A stretch of 64,000 nucleotides of DNA. It comes from Massilia rhizosphaerae (GTDB lineage: Bacteria; Pseudomonadota; Gammaproteobacteria; Burkholderiales; Burkholderiaceae_D). Under the pieces are notes generated by a model that was not told the DNA's origin, searched no databases, and saw nothing but the letters and a program-made list of their open reading frames with translations. The position numbers and the translations under genes were made by a program. This document shows, piece after piece, positions 33,842 to 41,761 of this stretch. Within the stretch, counting starts at the first letter, position 1. The number at the start of each line of letters is the position of its first letter. The DNA lies in assembly GCF_016093545.1 (NCBI RefSeq), contig NZ_JADKYX010000005.1, forward strand, positions 186,001 to 250,000, read 5' to 3'.

Positions 33842-34813
33842 ATGGATTTCCAGTTCCTCGGCACCTCGTCCGGCACCCCGACCAAGACCCGCAACGTGAG
33901 CGGCCTGGCCCTGCGCGGGCCGGGCGGCGGCTGGTCGCTCGTCGACTGCGGCGAGGGCACGCAGCACCGCATCCTGCACACGCCGTTGTCGCTGCACGAC
34001 CTGCGCGCCGTCTTCGTCACCCACATGCACGGCGACCACTGCTACGGACTGCCCGGCCTCCTGGCCAGCGCCGGCATGCACAACCGCACGGCCCCGCTGA
34101 CCCTCGTCGGCCCGCCGCCCCTGCGGACGTTCATCGACGCCGTGATGGCCACGAGCGAACTGGGGCTGCCGTACGCGCTGGACTTCATCCCCGTCGGCGA
34201 GCTGGCCGCACGCAGCGTCCTGCCCGACCTGGCCGTCGACGCCGTCGCATTGTCGCACCGCGTGCCGTCGTACGCCTACCGCTTCACCGAGCGCGCCGTG
34301 GAGCGCCGGCTGGACGCGGACCGCCTGCGCGCGGCGGGCGTGGCGCCCGGTCCCGCGTGGGGCGAACTGCAGCGCGGCCTCGACGTGGTGCTGGACGACG
34401 GCCGACTCCTGCGCGCGCACGAGTGGCTGCTGGCGCCGCGCAAGGCGCGCACGATCGTCGTCGGCGGCGACAACGACGACCCGAACCTGTTGCTGGACGC
34501 GGCGCGCACGGCGCAGGTGCTGATCCATGAGGCGACCTACACGGAAGAGGTGCTGCTGAAGGTGGGGCCGGGGCCGATGCACAGTTCCGCGCTGCGGGTG
34601 GCGCGCATGGCCGCCGCGGCCGGGCTGCCGAACCTGGTGCTGACGCATTTCAGCCCGCGCTACCAGGACGGGGACGGACCGTCGTCGCTGGCGGCGCTGG
34701 CGGCGGAGGCGCGCGCGGTCTACGCGGGCAATCTGTTCCTGGCGCGGGATTTCGAGCGCTACGTGCTGGATCGCGACGGCCTGTGCCGGCGGGTGGGCGA
34801 CCGCGCGTCCTGA
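33842..34813 (+). CDS. rnz: Ribonuclease Z
   Basis: 323 residues, the usual length of the short-form enzyme. It begins MDFQFLGTSSGTPTKTRNVS, the hallmark RNase Z opening, followed by VDCGEGTQHRILHT and the zinc-binding HMHGDHCYGLPG (residues 61-66). Further metal ligands follow in LSHRVPSYAY, GGDNDD, EATYTEE and LTHFSPRYQ. The enzyme removes the 3' trailer of tRNA precursors that lack encoded CCA; in bacteria that encode CCA it may serve other RNA-processing roles. A housekeeping gene embedded among accessory sugar genes. In-frame sequence upstream of the chosen ATG is not needed. Confidence 0.93.
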   Translation: MDFQFLGTSSGTPTKTRNVSGLALRGPGGGWSLVDCGEGTQHRILHTPLSLHDLRAVFVTHMHGDHCYGLPGLLASAGMHNRTAPLTLVGPPPLRTFIDAVMATSELGLPYALDFIPVGELAARSVLPDLAVDAVALSHRVPSYAYRFTERAVERRLDADRLRAAGVAPGPAWGELQRGLDVVLDDGRLLRAHEWLLAPRKARTIVVGGDNDDPNLLLDAARTAQVLIHEATYTEEVLLKVGPGPMHSSALRVARMAAAAGLPNLVLTHFSPRYQDGDGPSSLAALAAEARAVYAGNLFLARDFERYVLDRDGLCRRVGDRAS

Positions 34814-35122
34814 AATATTTTTTGTAACACGCGAAAAAAATCTGCGATATCTTTTTTGCGCCGTCAATCGTTTTCATTTCCCGAAAAGTTATCGCGGGTT
34901 CCCGCATCGATAACGATATTTTTTAAATGACAGGCGAAATCTGGATTTTCGGAATCGCAGCTATTTCCGTGCTGAAATCTGTAAATTCTCCGGTCGAATC
35001 AGTGGCTTAGAGGCATCCTCGGCGCAGTTGCCAAGCCTCCGAAAATGCCGCATTCTCCGCTCCTGATACGGATGGGAAGGCTGTCGTATCGCTCAAATCA
35101 TAATTAAACGACGGAGACTACA
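34814..35122 (+). promoter_or_regulatory. AT-rich regulatory region upstream of GH43-1
   Basis: This 309-base gap is far richer in A+T than its neighbours and has no gene. An inverted repeat spans 34888-34914, with outer arms GTTATCG and CGATAAC and inner arms CGGG/CCCG. The GTTATCG half-site also forms the palindromes upstream of TonB receptor 3 (49680 and 49940). No convincing -35/-10 pair could be chosen. CGGAGAC precedes the GTG start at 35123. Confidence 0.5.
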
Positions 35123-37504
35123 GTGCAAAATCCATTATTTCGGGCGGGATGGGGCGCGCTATTCGCGTCCTGCTTCATTGCCGCCAATGCCGCCGCCAAT
35201 GCCGCCGCCAATGCCGGCGCCAATGCCGGCGCCCAGGCCGGCGCCACGCTCCCCACCTTCCAGAACGCGTCCGTGCACGACCCGTCCGTGATCAAGGTCG
35301 GCGACACGTTCTATGTATTCGGTTCGCACCTGGCCTCGGCCAAGTCGAAGGACCTCATGAAGTGGACGCAGATGACGGACGGCGTCAACGCCGCCAATCC
35401 GCTGTTCCTGAACGGGGCGAAGAACGTCTACACGGAGCTGGCCGAGACGTTCGCGTGGGCGAACGTGCAGGACTTGTGGGCGCCGGACGTGCGCCGGCTC
35501 GCGGACGGCAAGTACTACATGTACTACGACGCCTGCGAGGGCGACGCGCCCCGGTCCGCGCTGGGCGTGGCCGTCGCGGACAACGTCGAAGGCCCGTACG
35601 TCAACAAGGGCATCATCCTCAAGTCCGGCATGTGGGGCCAGGCCAGCTACGACGGCACCGTCTACGACGCGCGCAAGCAGCCGAACACGGTCGATCCGAA
35701 CGTCTTCTTCGACAACGCGGGCAAGCTGTGGATGGTCTACGGCTCGTACTCGGGCGGCATCTTCGTCATGCAGATGAATCCCGCCACCGGCGTGCCTTAC
35801 CCGAACCAGGGCTACGGCAAGCGCCTGGTGGGCGGCAACCACGCGCGCATCGAAGGCGCATACGTGCTGTACAGCCCCGCGACGGCGTACTACTACCTGT
35901 TCACGTCCTTCGGCGGCCTCGATGCGAACGGCGGCTACAACATGCGCGTGGCGCGCTCGACGAACCCGGACGGTCCGTACTACGACGCCCAGGGCAACGA
36001 CATGGCGAACGTGAAGGCCGATCCGGCCAAGCCGCTGTTCGACGATGCGTCGATCGCGCCGTACGGCGTCAAGCTGATGGGGAACTTCCTGTTCGAGCGC
36101 AAGCTGGGCGAGGCCGGCACCGGCATCGGCACGGGCTACGTCTCGCCGGGCCACAACTCGGCCTGGTACGACCCCGCGACGGGCAAGCACTTCCTGATCT
36201 TCCACACGCGCTTCCCGGAACGGGGCGAGCAGCACGAGGTGCGCGTGCACCAGATGTTCATGAACGCGGACGGCTGGCCCGTCGTGGCGCCGTACCGCTA
36301 CGCGAACGAGACGCAGCCGGCGTTCCTGCGGCCCGAATTCGTCTTCGGCGACTACCTGTACGTCAACCACGGCAAGGACATCACGGCCGCCATCAAGAAG
36401 TCGCAGCTCATCACCCTGAACGCCAACGGCACGATTACCGGGGCCGTGAACGGCACGTGGCGCAGGACCGGCGGCAACCAGGTCGAGATCAACCTGCCCG
36501 GCGCGTCCACGTACAAGGGCGTGCTGCTGACCGAGTGGGACGAGACGTCGAAGTCCTACGTGACGACGTTCACCGCGTCCTCGCGCGAAGGCATCGCCAT
36601 CTTCGGCAGCCGCCTCATTCCGCGCACGGACCGGCAGGTCGCCATCGCCATCTACAATGAACTGAGCCTCGGCCCCACGACGGCCGTCACGGGCAACCTC
36701 ACGCTGCCGACGACGGCCGCGCGCAACGCCGTCATCGGCTGGACGTCGTCGAATCCGGCCGTCGTCAGCAACACGGGCGTCGTGACGACGCCGGCGACCG
36801 GCTCGATCAACGTCACCTTGACGGCGCGGATCACGAAAGGCACGGCCACGCTGACGAAGACCTTCACCGTCACCGTGCGCAAGCTGGGCGGGCTGGTGGC
36901 GTACTACGCGTTCGACGGCAACCTGCTCGATTCCAACGGCGCGTTCGCGCCCGGCACCGTCATCGGCAACAAGATCGACGTGGCGGGCGGCAACCTGACG
37001 TACGCGGCGGGCGTGCACGGCAACGCGGTTGTGTTCGACGGCGCGACCGGCGTGCGGCTGCCGAACGGCCTGATCTCGTCGAACACGTACACCGTGTCCA
37101 TGTGGCTGAAACCCGCCCAGTTGACCGCGTTCACGCCCGCGTTCTTCGGCGCGCGCACGACGGATTCCTGGATCAGCTTCCTGCCGATGGGCCATGCCTT
37201 CGTGAACGGCGCGACGATGCTGTGGTCGGGCTCCGCCTGGTACGACGCCGGTCTCGGCATGAACATCCCGGTGAACCAGTGGTCGCACGTGGCGTTTGCC
37301 GTCAACAACGGCGCCGTCAACGTGTACGTCAACGGCGTCAAGCGCTTCGCGGGCTCGGGCTTCCCGAACGTGTTCACGACGACGACCGGCACCTTCGCGC
37401 TGGGCGTGAATTACTGGGACACGCCGTACAAGGGCGCCATCGACGAGCTGCGCATCTACAACGCGGCCCTGAGCGACGCCCAGGTCGCCGGCCTGGCGCA
37501 TTGA
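35123..37504 (+). CDS. Multidomain GH43 arabinanase-like protein with LamG domain
   Basis: 793 residues from a GTG start. The signal peptide runs into an unusual Ala-Asn repeat (residues 20-41). The GH43 five-bladed propeller has the base in HDPSVIKVGDTFYVFGSH (Asp about 53), DPNVFFDNAGKLWMVYGSYSGG (about 191) and the acid in HARIEGAYV (about 244). Next come a lipocalin-like C-domain (about 415-510), a short Ig-like domain (SNPAVVSNTGVVTTPATG) and a C-terminal LamG/concanavalin module that ends IDELRIYNAALSDAQVAGLAH. This order fits endo-1,5-alpha-arabinanases of pectic arabinan. An in-frame PEP-CTERM remnant follows the stop. Confidence 0.88.
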   Translation: MQNPLFRAGWGALFASCFIAANAAANAAANAGANAGAQAGATLPTFQNASVHDPSVIKVGDTFYVFGSHLASAKSKDLMKWTQMTDGVNAANPLFLNGAKNVYTELAETFAWANVQDLWAPDVRRLADGKYYMYYDACEGDAPRSALGVAVADNVEGPYVNKGIILKSGMWGQASYDGTVYDARKQPNTVDPNVFFDNAGKLWMVYGSYSGGIFVMQMNPATGVPYPNQGYGKRLVGGNHARIEGAYVLYSPATAYYYLFTSFGGLDANGGYNMRVARSTNPDGPYYDAQGNDMANVKADPAKPLFDDASIAPYGVKLMGNFLFERKLGEAGTGIGTGYVSPGHNSAWYDPATGKHFLIFHTRFPERGEQHEVRVHQMFMNADGWPVVAPYRYANETQPAFLRPEFVFGDYLYVNHGKDITAAIKKSQLITLNANGTITGAVNGTWRRTGGNQVEINLPGASTYKGVLLTEWDETSKSYVTTFTASSREGIAIFGSRLIPRTDRQVAIAIYNELSLGPTTAVTGNLTLPTTAARNAVIGWTSSNPAVVSNTGVVTTPATGSINVTLTARITKGTATLTKTFTVTVRKLGGLVAYYAFDGNLLDSNGAFAPGTVIGNKIDVAGGNLTYAAGVHGNAVVFDGATGVRLPNGLISSNTYTVSMWLKPAQLTAFTPAFFGARTTDSWISFLPMGHAFVNGATMLWSGSAWYDAGLGMNIPVNQWSHVAFAVNNGAVNVYVNGVKRFAGSGFPNVFTTTTGTFALGVNYWDTPYKGAIDELRIYNAALSDAQVAGLAH
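35180..35245 (+). repeat. Tandem GCCGCCAAT repeats in the GH43-1 export signal
   Basis: Nine- to twelve-base units (GCCGCCAATGCC, later GCCGGCGCC variants) repeat about five times in frame and encode AANA/GANA units at the expected signal-peptidase site. The units preserve the frame. Confidence 0.75.
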
Positions 37505-37642
37505 AGGGGATGCCATGACAACAGCAGTCCGACGCAGTGGGCGATGGACGAGTTCACGGTGCCGGAGCCGGGCTCGCTGGCGTTGATGGGTGCGTCGCTG
37601 GCCGGGTTGCTGTTCGCGCGGCGCCGCAAGCACAGCGTGTGA
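37505..37642 (+). pseudogene. Orphan PEP-CTERM sorting signal, in frame after the GH43-1 stop
   Basis: Reading on from the TGA at 37502 in the same frame gives 13 codons, then ATG at 37544 opening a 32-codon tail: a linker (MDEFT), VPEPGSLALMG, a hydrophobic helix (ASLAGLLFA), then RRRKHSV and a stop at 37642. This is a complete PEP-CTERM anchor without a body, and the ATG has no ribosome-binding site. Either GH43-1 once carried the anchor, or this is the end of a deleted neighbour. Confidence 0.65.
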
Positions 37643-37675
37643 GGCGTAGGCCACCAAACCCACGCGTTCATCGTG

Positions 37676-38410
37676 TCACTCCAGATGCTCGTGGTGCTCC
37701 GCCACGCCCCGCTTCCAGTATGCCGACACGCGTGTAGCCTCGCGCGGCACGCCTTGTTCGTTCAACGCCGCGCGCACCCGCGCCATCGTCGCCGCTTCGC
37801 CGGCGCCCCACGCGAACCCGCGGCCGGCGGGCAGCGCCAGCGCCCGCAGGTCCGCGACGAGCGCGTCGGCCGTGTCGAACCAGCGCAGGTCGACGCCGGC
37901 CGCGCTCGCGAAAACGCGCCGGTCGGCGGCAGCCGCATGCGCGAGCACGAGCGCGCGGCTGCCCGTCGGCAGCTCTTCCAGGCGGCGCGCGATGGCGGGC
38001 AGGGCGGTCGCGTCGCCCGCCAGCAGATGCCAGTCCAGCGATTGCGGCACGATCATCGATCCGCGCGGCCCGCCGATGACGGCCTGCTGTCCGACGGCGG
38101 CGCGGCGCGCCCAGTTCGACGCCTTGCCGTCGCCGTGCAGCGCGAACTCGATCACGAGCTCGCGCGCTTCGCGGTTGAAGCGCCGTGGGGTATAGTCGCG
38201 CCTCACCTGTTCGCCGGCCTCGTCCGGGAACATGAACTTGACGTGGTCGTCGAACGACAGCGACGTGAAATCTGCCAGTGCCTTGCCCGCGAAGGTGACG
38301 GCGACGAAGCCGGCGCCCAGCGGTTCGATGCGCGCGACGGCGACGTCGCGCAGCTTGAGTTCATGGCGTACGCGGCGTACAAACGTGTCTGGGTGTCCGG
38401 CTTGCGTCAT
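37676..38410 (-). CDS. Siderophore-interacting (ferric reductase-like) flavoprotein
   Basis: 244 residues. The FAD-binding N-terminal barrel carries the conserved RRDYTPRRFN motif (RxYTxR) with HVKFMFP before it. The C-terminal SIP half has LLAGDATALPAIARRLEELP, WFDTADALVADL and the closing FAWGAGEAATMARVRAAL...SAYWKRG. All are typical of the ViuB/SIP family, which reduces ferric siderophores with NAD(P)H in the cytoplasm. It is divergent from a MarR regulator across 22 bases, a common pairing in which the regulator controls the flavoprotein. Confidence 0.92.
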   Translation of the reverse strand: MTQAGHPDTFVRRVRHELKLRDVAVARIEPLGAGFVAVTFAGKALADFTSLSFDDHVKFMFPDEAGEQVRRDYTPRRFNREARELVIEFALHGDGKASNWARRAAVGQQAVIGGPRGSMIVPQSLDWHLLAGDATALPAIARRLEELPTGSRALVLAHAAAADRRVFASAAGVDLRWFDTADALVADLRALALPAGRGFAWGAGEAATMARVRAALNEQGVPREATRVSAYWKRGVAEHHEHLE

Positions 38411-38432
38411 CGTTGCTCCGAATTAGTTGATA

Positions 38433-38927
38433 ATGTCCTTCAATTCCCTCATTATGCGAAATATAGTTGATCAAGTCAACCAAAATGCGCCATCGCCCGC
38501 GCTGGAAGTGCTGGAGCGCGTCCACGCGATCATGCATCTGTACCGCTCGGCCCAGCAGCGCAGCCTGCGCGCTGGGCCGCACGACCTGGCGCACATGGAG
38601 ATCAAGGTGCTTGGGTTCTTCGCGCGCCATCCGGGCGCGACGCAGAGCGACCTGGCCGCGCATTCGGGACGCGACAAGGCCCAGCTGGCGCGTCTCGTGC
38701 GCAGCCTGCGCGACCGCGGGCTGCTGGACGCGACGGCGGACGAGATGGACAAGCGCAGCACGCGCTTGGCGTTGTCGAGTGCGGGAAAGGCGATGTTCGC
38801 GGCGCTGCACCGCCACGACGGCGCGCTGGCCGAGGTGGCATTGGACGGGATTGCGGACGCGGACCGCGCGACCCTGCTCGACTTGCTGGAGCGGGTGCGC
38901 GCGAACCTGGAGGCGGGGCAGGGCTGA
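38433..38927 (+). CDS. MarR-family transcriptional regulator
   Basis: About 164 residues. Starts at 38433 or 38454 are both possible and neither has a clear ribosome-binding site. The winged-helix core reads MEIKVLGFFARHPGATQSDLAAHSGRDKAQLARLVRSL, followed by the wing DEMDKRSTRLALSSAGK. It probably represses the divergent siderophore-interacting protein gene and itself. The shared promoter region is very short, and an inverted repeat lies just inside the predicted coding start, which may mean the true start is further downstream. It is convergent with the oxidoreductase gene (12 bases apart). Confidence 0.85.
   Translation: MSFNSLIMRNIVDQVNQNAPSPALEVLERVHAIMHLYRSAQQRSLRAGPHDLAHMEIKVLGFFARHPGATQSDLAAHSGRDKAQLARLVRSLRDRGLLDATADEMDKRSTRLALSSAGKAMFAALHRHDGALAEVALDGIADADRATLLDLLERVRANLEAGQG
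38466..38480. promoter_or_regulatory. Inverted repeat GTTGA-N5-TCAAC, putative MarR site
   Basis: GTTGATCAAGTCAAC near the MarR start; a partial copy (AGTTGATAATGTC) lies about 40 bases upstream. The pair resembles the doublet sites bound by MarR dimers. Confidence 0.35.
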
Positions 38928-38939
38928 CGCCCGGCCGGC

Positions 38940-40004
38940 TCAAACGGATACGTCGGACAGCAGGATTTCGCGCCGCTCGGCCGCGCTGCGGCGCCCGGCA
39001 TCCAGCAGGCGCATGACCGTGAGCGCCTCGCGCGCCGGCACGGGGTTCGGCGCCTTGCCCAGCAGCGCGTCGCGGATGCCGGCGTAATACGCTGGGTACG
39101 CGCCGTTCTCGGTTGGCAGGATGGAGGTCGCCAGCTGGCCGTCGCGCAGGACCGCCAGCGTACCGGTTTCCTTGTCCACGCCCCAGGCGGCCGCATCGCC
39201 GGCCGGCAGGCGGCCCGCGATCAGGTCGGCCTCTTGCGGATCGAGGCTTTGCTTGACCCAGCTGCCGGCCAGGCCGTGCAGCGCCACGCGCGGGCGCGCG
39301 ACGGCGGCCACCATGCTGGCGCCGAGGTCCACGCGCAGGCCGTCCGCATAGCGCAGGCGCGCCTGGAACTGGTCTTCGCAGCGGCTGCCCGGGCGCAGCA
39401 GCGGCAGGTCCGCTTCGATGGCGAGCGGTGCGCCGAAATACAGCACGGCTTCGTCGAGCAGGTGCGGGCCCAGGTCCATCCAGATGCCGCCGCCGGCGTC
39501 AAGCTCTTCCTTCCAGCGCGCCTGCGGCTGCGGGCGGAAGCGGTCGAAATGCATGGCCGCGTGGCGGACCGGTCCCAGCGTGCCGTCGGCGAGCAGGCGC
39601 AGCGCGGTGCGCGTCGTGCTGTCCCAGCGGCGGTTGTGGTACACGCTCAGCAGCAGGCCCTTGTCCTCGGCCAGGCGCACGAGCTCGGCGGCCTGCCGCG
39701 CGTCGTCGGTGAACGGCTTGTCGACGACGACGTGCTTGCCCGCTTCCAGGGCGGCGCGCGCCAGCGGGAAGTGCGTCGGGTTCGGGCTGGCCAGCACGAC
39801 GAGATCGACGGCCGGATCCGCGAGGAGCAAGGCCGGCTCGGCGTGCACGGCGACGCCGCCCAGGTCGGCGCGCACCTTGTCCGGATTGCGGCTGGCGACG
39901 GCGCCGATGGCAAGGCCCGGCGTCGTGCGCAGCAGCGGCGCGTGAAAGACCTGGCCGGCGAAGCCGTAGCCGATGAGTCCAACGTTGATCGTGGCGGCGG
40001 TCAT
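38940..40004 (-). CDS. Gfo/Idh/MocA family sugar oxidoreductase
   Basis: 354 residues from the ATG at 40004 (AAGGAA upstream). The N-terminal Rossmann domain has VGLIGYGFAGQVFHAPLL, VASRNPDKV and the conserved lysine in VVDKPFTDDARQA (about 95). The C-terminal domain has GGGIWMDLGPHLLDEAVLYFG, the family substrate-binding helix with its His. It resembles the YdgJ-type subgroup of NAD(P)-dependent sugar dehydrogenases, whose exact substrates vary. It lies 22 bases downstream of the ROK regulator on the same strand, so the two form an operon. A role in oxidising a monosaccharide from the locus is plausible but unproven. Confidence 0.9.
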   Translation of the reverse strand: MTAATINVGLIGYGFAGQVFHAPLLRTTPGLAIGAVASRNPDKVRADLGGVAVHAEPALLLADPAVDLVVLASPNPTHFPLARAALEAGKHVVVDKPFTDDARQAAELVRLAEDKGLLLSVYHNRRWDSTTRTALRLLADGTLGPVRHAAMHFDRFRPQPQARWKEELDAGGGIWMDLGPHLLDEAVLYFGAPLAIEADLPLLRPGSRCEDQFQARLRYADGLRVDLGASMVAAVARPRVALHGLAGSWVKQSLDPQEADLIAGRLPAGDAAAWGVDKETGTLAVLRDGQLATSILPTENGAYPAYYAGIRDALLGKAPNPVPAREALTVMRLLDAGRRSAAERREILLSDVSV

Positions 40005-40026
40005 GGTGTTCCTTGTCGCGATGCGG

Positions 40027-41286
40027 TCAGTGAGGCAGCGGGGCACCGGCGGGACGGGGACCGGTGGCGCGTCCGGCGCTGCGTTCGATGCGTTGCACGT
40101 CGAGCGGACGCGTGACGCGGTAGCGCGCCAGCGCGGCGGCGCCCACGGCCACGGCCTGCGCGCCGAAGTGCGACGTGCGGATGGCGGGCGGCTCGAGCAT
40201 GGCGGCGTGCGCATAGGCGGCCAGCACGTGGCGCGCCGGTTCGATGAAGGTGTCGCCCAACTGGAGGGCGGGGCCGCCGATGACGATCGCCATCGGGTCG
40301 AAGCCGGCCCACAGATTGTTCAGGAGGACGCCCAGTTGGCGGCCGGCCGCGTCGACGGCGGCGCAGGTGGCGGGGTCGCCGTCGGCCACGCGGTGGAACA
40401 GGCGCTCGAGGGCGGGATGGCTCGGACGTTCGCGGCCCAGCAGCGACGCGAGGCCGATCAGCGCGTCGGCGCAGCCGCGCCGGCCGCACTGGCACACCGG
40501 ACCGCCGGCCTGCAGGATCGCGTGGCCCACTTCGCCGGCAAAGCCGGACAGGCCGGTCAGCAGGCGGTCGTTGACGATCACGCCGGCGCCCACGCCATAC
40601 CCGATCGACAGGTAGATCAGCGGATCGATGCCCGACTGGTCGGCGAATTCGAACTCGCCCAGCGCCGCCACGTTCGCTTCGTTCTGCATGAACAGGGGGA
40701 TCCCGTCCAGCTGCGAGCCCGCGACGTGGGTGCGCACGATCCCGGCCACGTCGACGTCGCGCCAGCCGAGGTGGGGCGCGTTGTGCAGCAGCCCGCGCGC
40801 TTCGTCGACGGCGCCGTGCAGGCCGATGCCCACCCCGAGCACCTGCCGGGCCTGGCCGTGGCCGGCCGGCCGCGCCAGCCGCTTCGCCAGCTTCATGAGC
40901 GCGAGCGTCACGAGGCGGATGCTGGATTCCGGATCGGCCGGGTCCTCGTACGTGAGGATGCGCGTGTCCAGCACTTCGCCCAGCAGGTTCGTCGCGACGA
41001 CGCGGGCCTCGTCCACGCCCAGTTCGGCGCCGAGCAGGGCCAGGCGCGACGGGTCGAGGTGCAGGGGCGTGGCGCGGCGGCCCACTTCGCCGGTCACGAG
41101 CAGTTCGCTTTCCGTCAGCCAGCCTTCGTCGACCAGTTCGCGCACGAGCAGGCTGATCGTGGATTTGGTCAAGCCCAGCACGTCGGCCAGCGCGGCGCGC
41201 GACAGTCCGGGCTGGACGCTTACCTGGCGTACCAGCGCCATACGGTTCAGTTGCTTGAGGAGTTGCTGGTCACCGGTAACGGGCAT
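40027..41286 (-). CDS. ROK-family transcriptional regulator (XylR/NagC type)
   Basis: 419 residues. An N-terminal winged helix (LNRMALVRQVSVQPGLSRAALADVLGLTKSTISLLVREL) precedes a ROK sugar-kinase-like domain with GVGIGLHGAVDEARG, NEANVAALGEF, the ROK zinc cluster (CQCGRRGCAD) and GFAGEVGHAIL. Regulators of this shape bind a sugar and release DNA. The gene is divergent from TonB receptor 2 across 475 bases and heads an operon with the oxidoreductase. It is therefore a candidate controller of receptor 2 and perhaps of one of the shared palindromes in the window. It does not need to be a kinase. Confidence 0.9.
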   Translation of the reverse strand: MPVTGDQQLLKQLNRMALVRQVSVQPGLSRAALADVLGLTKSTISLLVRELVDEGWLTESELLVTGEVGRRATPLHLDPSRLALLGAELGVDEARVVATNLLGEVLDTRILTYEDPADPESSIRLVTLALMKLAKRLARPAGHGQARQVLGVGIGLHGAVDEARGLLHNAPHLGWRDVDVAGIVRTHVAGSQLDGIPLFMQNEANVAALGEFEFADQSGIDPLIYLSIGYGVGAGVIVNDRLLTGLSGFAGEVGHAILQAGGPVCQCGRRGCADALIGLASLLGRERPSHPALERLFHRVADGDPATCAAVDAAGRQLGVLLNNLWAGFDPMAIVIGGPALQLGDTFIEPARHVLAAYAHAAMLEPPAIRTSHFGAQAVAVGAAALARYRVTRPLDVQRIERSAGRATGPRPAGAPLPH

Positions 41287-41761
41287 GGGCGGGAAAAATC
41301 AAGTGGATTGTGATGATTATGCAACAGATCGAAAATATTTGTGCGTCATGCGTTAAGCATAGTGGCGTTCCGGGCGCGCCGGAAGGTGGGAAGTATAGCT
41401 GCGGGGACGTCGGGGCGGGTTGGAACGAAGTGATTGATTTATTTATGAAATCGATTTCTTGTGCAATTTTTTTCGCGCGATTACGTGCGTTACGTAACGC
41501 GTAATTGGGCAAGAAACTCACGCATTCTTTCGGTGCATCAGCGCCATTTTTCCGTGCGGACAGTTCGTTCGTTCGATTGACCAATGTGAAGAATGTTCTT
41601 AATCTTAAAAAAATGATGTCCGCTATCAATGACCAAAGAGTCAACATTGCAAAGGCCGGGATGGCCGGCACGACACGGACAAGCGCCAGGAGTAGTACCA
41701 CCACCACGCACGTCGCAGCCGTCGGGCGCGGCGTTTTTTTCGAGAGACGAGAGGAGACACA
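41287..41761. other. Divergent ROK / TonB receptor 2 intergenic region
   Basis: 475 bases of clearly lower GC with no gene. It holds the palindrome at 41446-41459, flanked by AT-rich sequence suited to promoters (TTTATTTATG to the left; TTCTTAATCTTAAAAAAATG to the right). A GAGAGGAGACACA ribosome-binding region precedes the GTG at 41762. Small open frames here have no support. Confidence 0.55.
41446..41459. promoter_or_regulatory. TGAAATCGATTTC palindrome upstream of receptor 2
   Basis: TGAAATCGATTTCT differs by one base from the perfect palindrome TGAAATCGATTTCA at 61685 between the GH1 and LacI genes. It lies about 300 bases before receptor 2. Confidence 0.6.
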
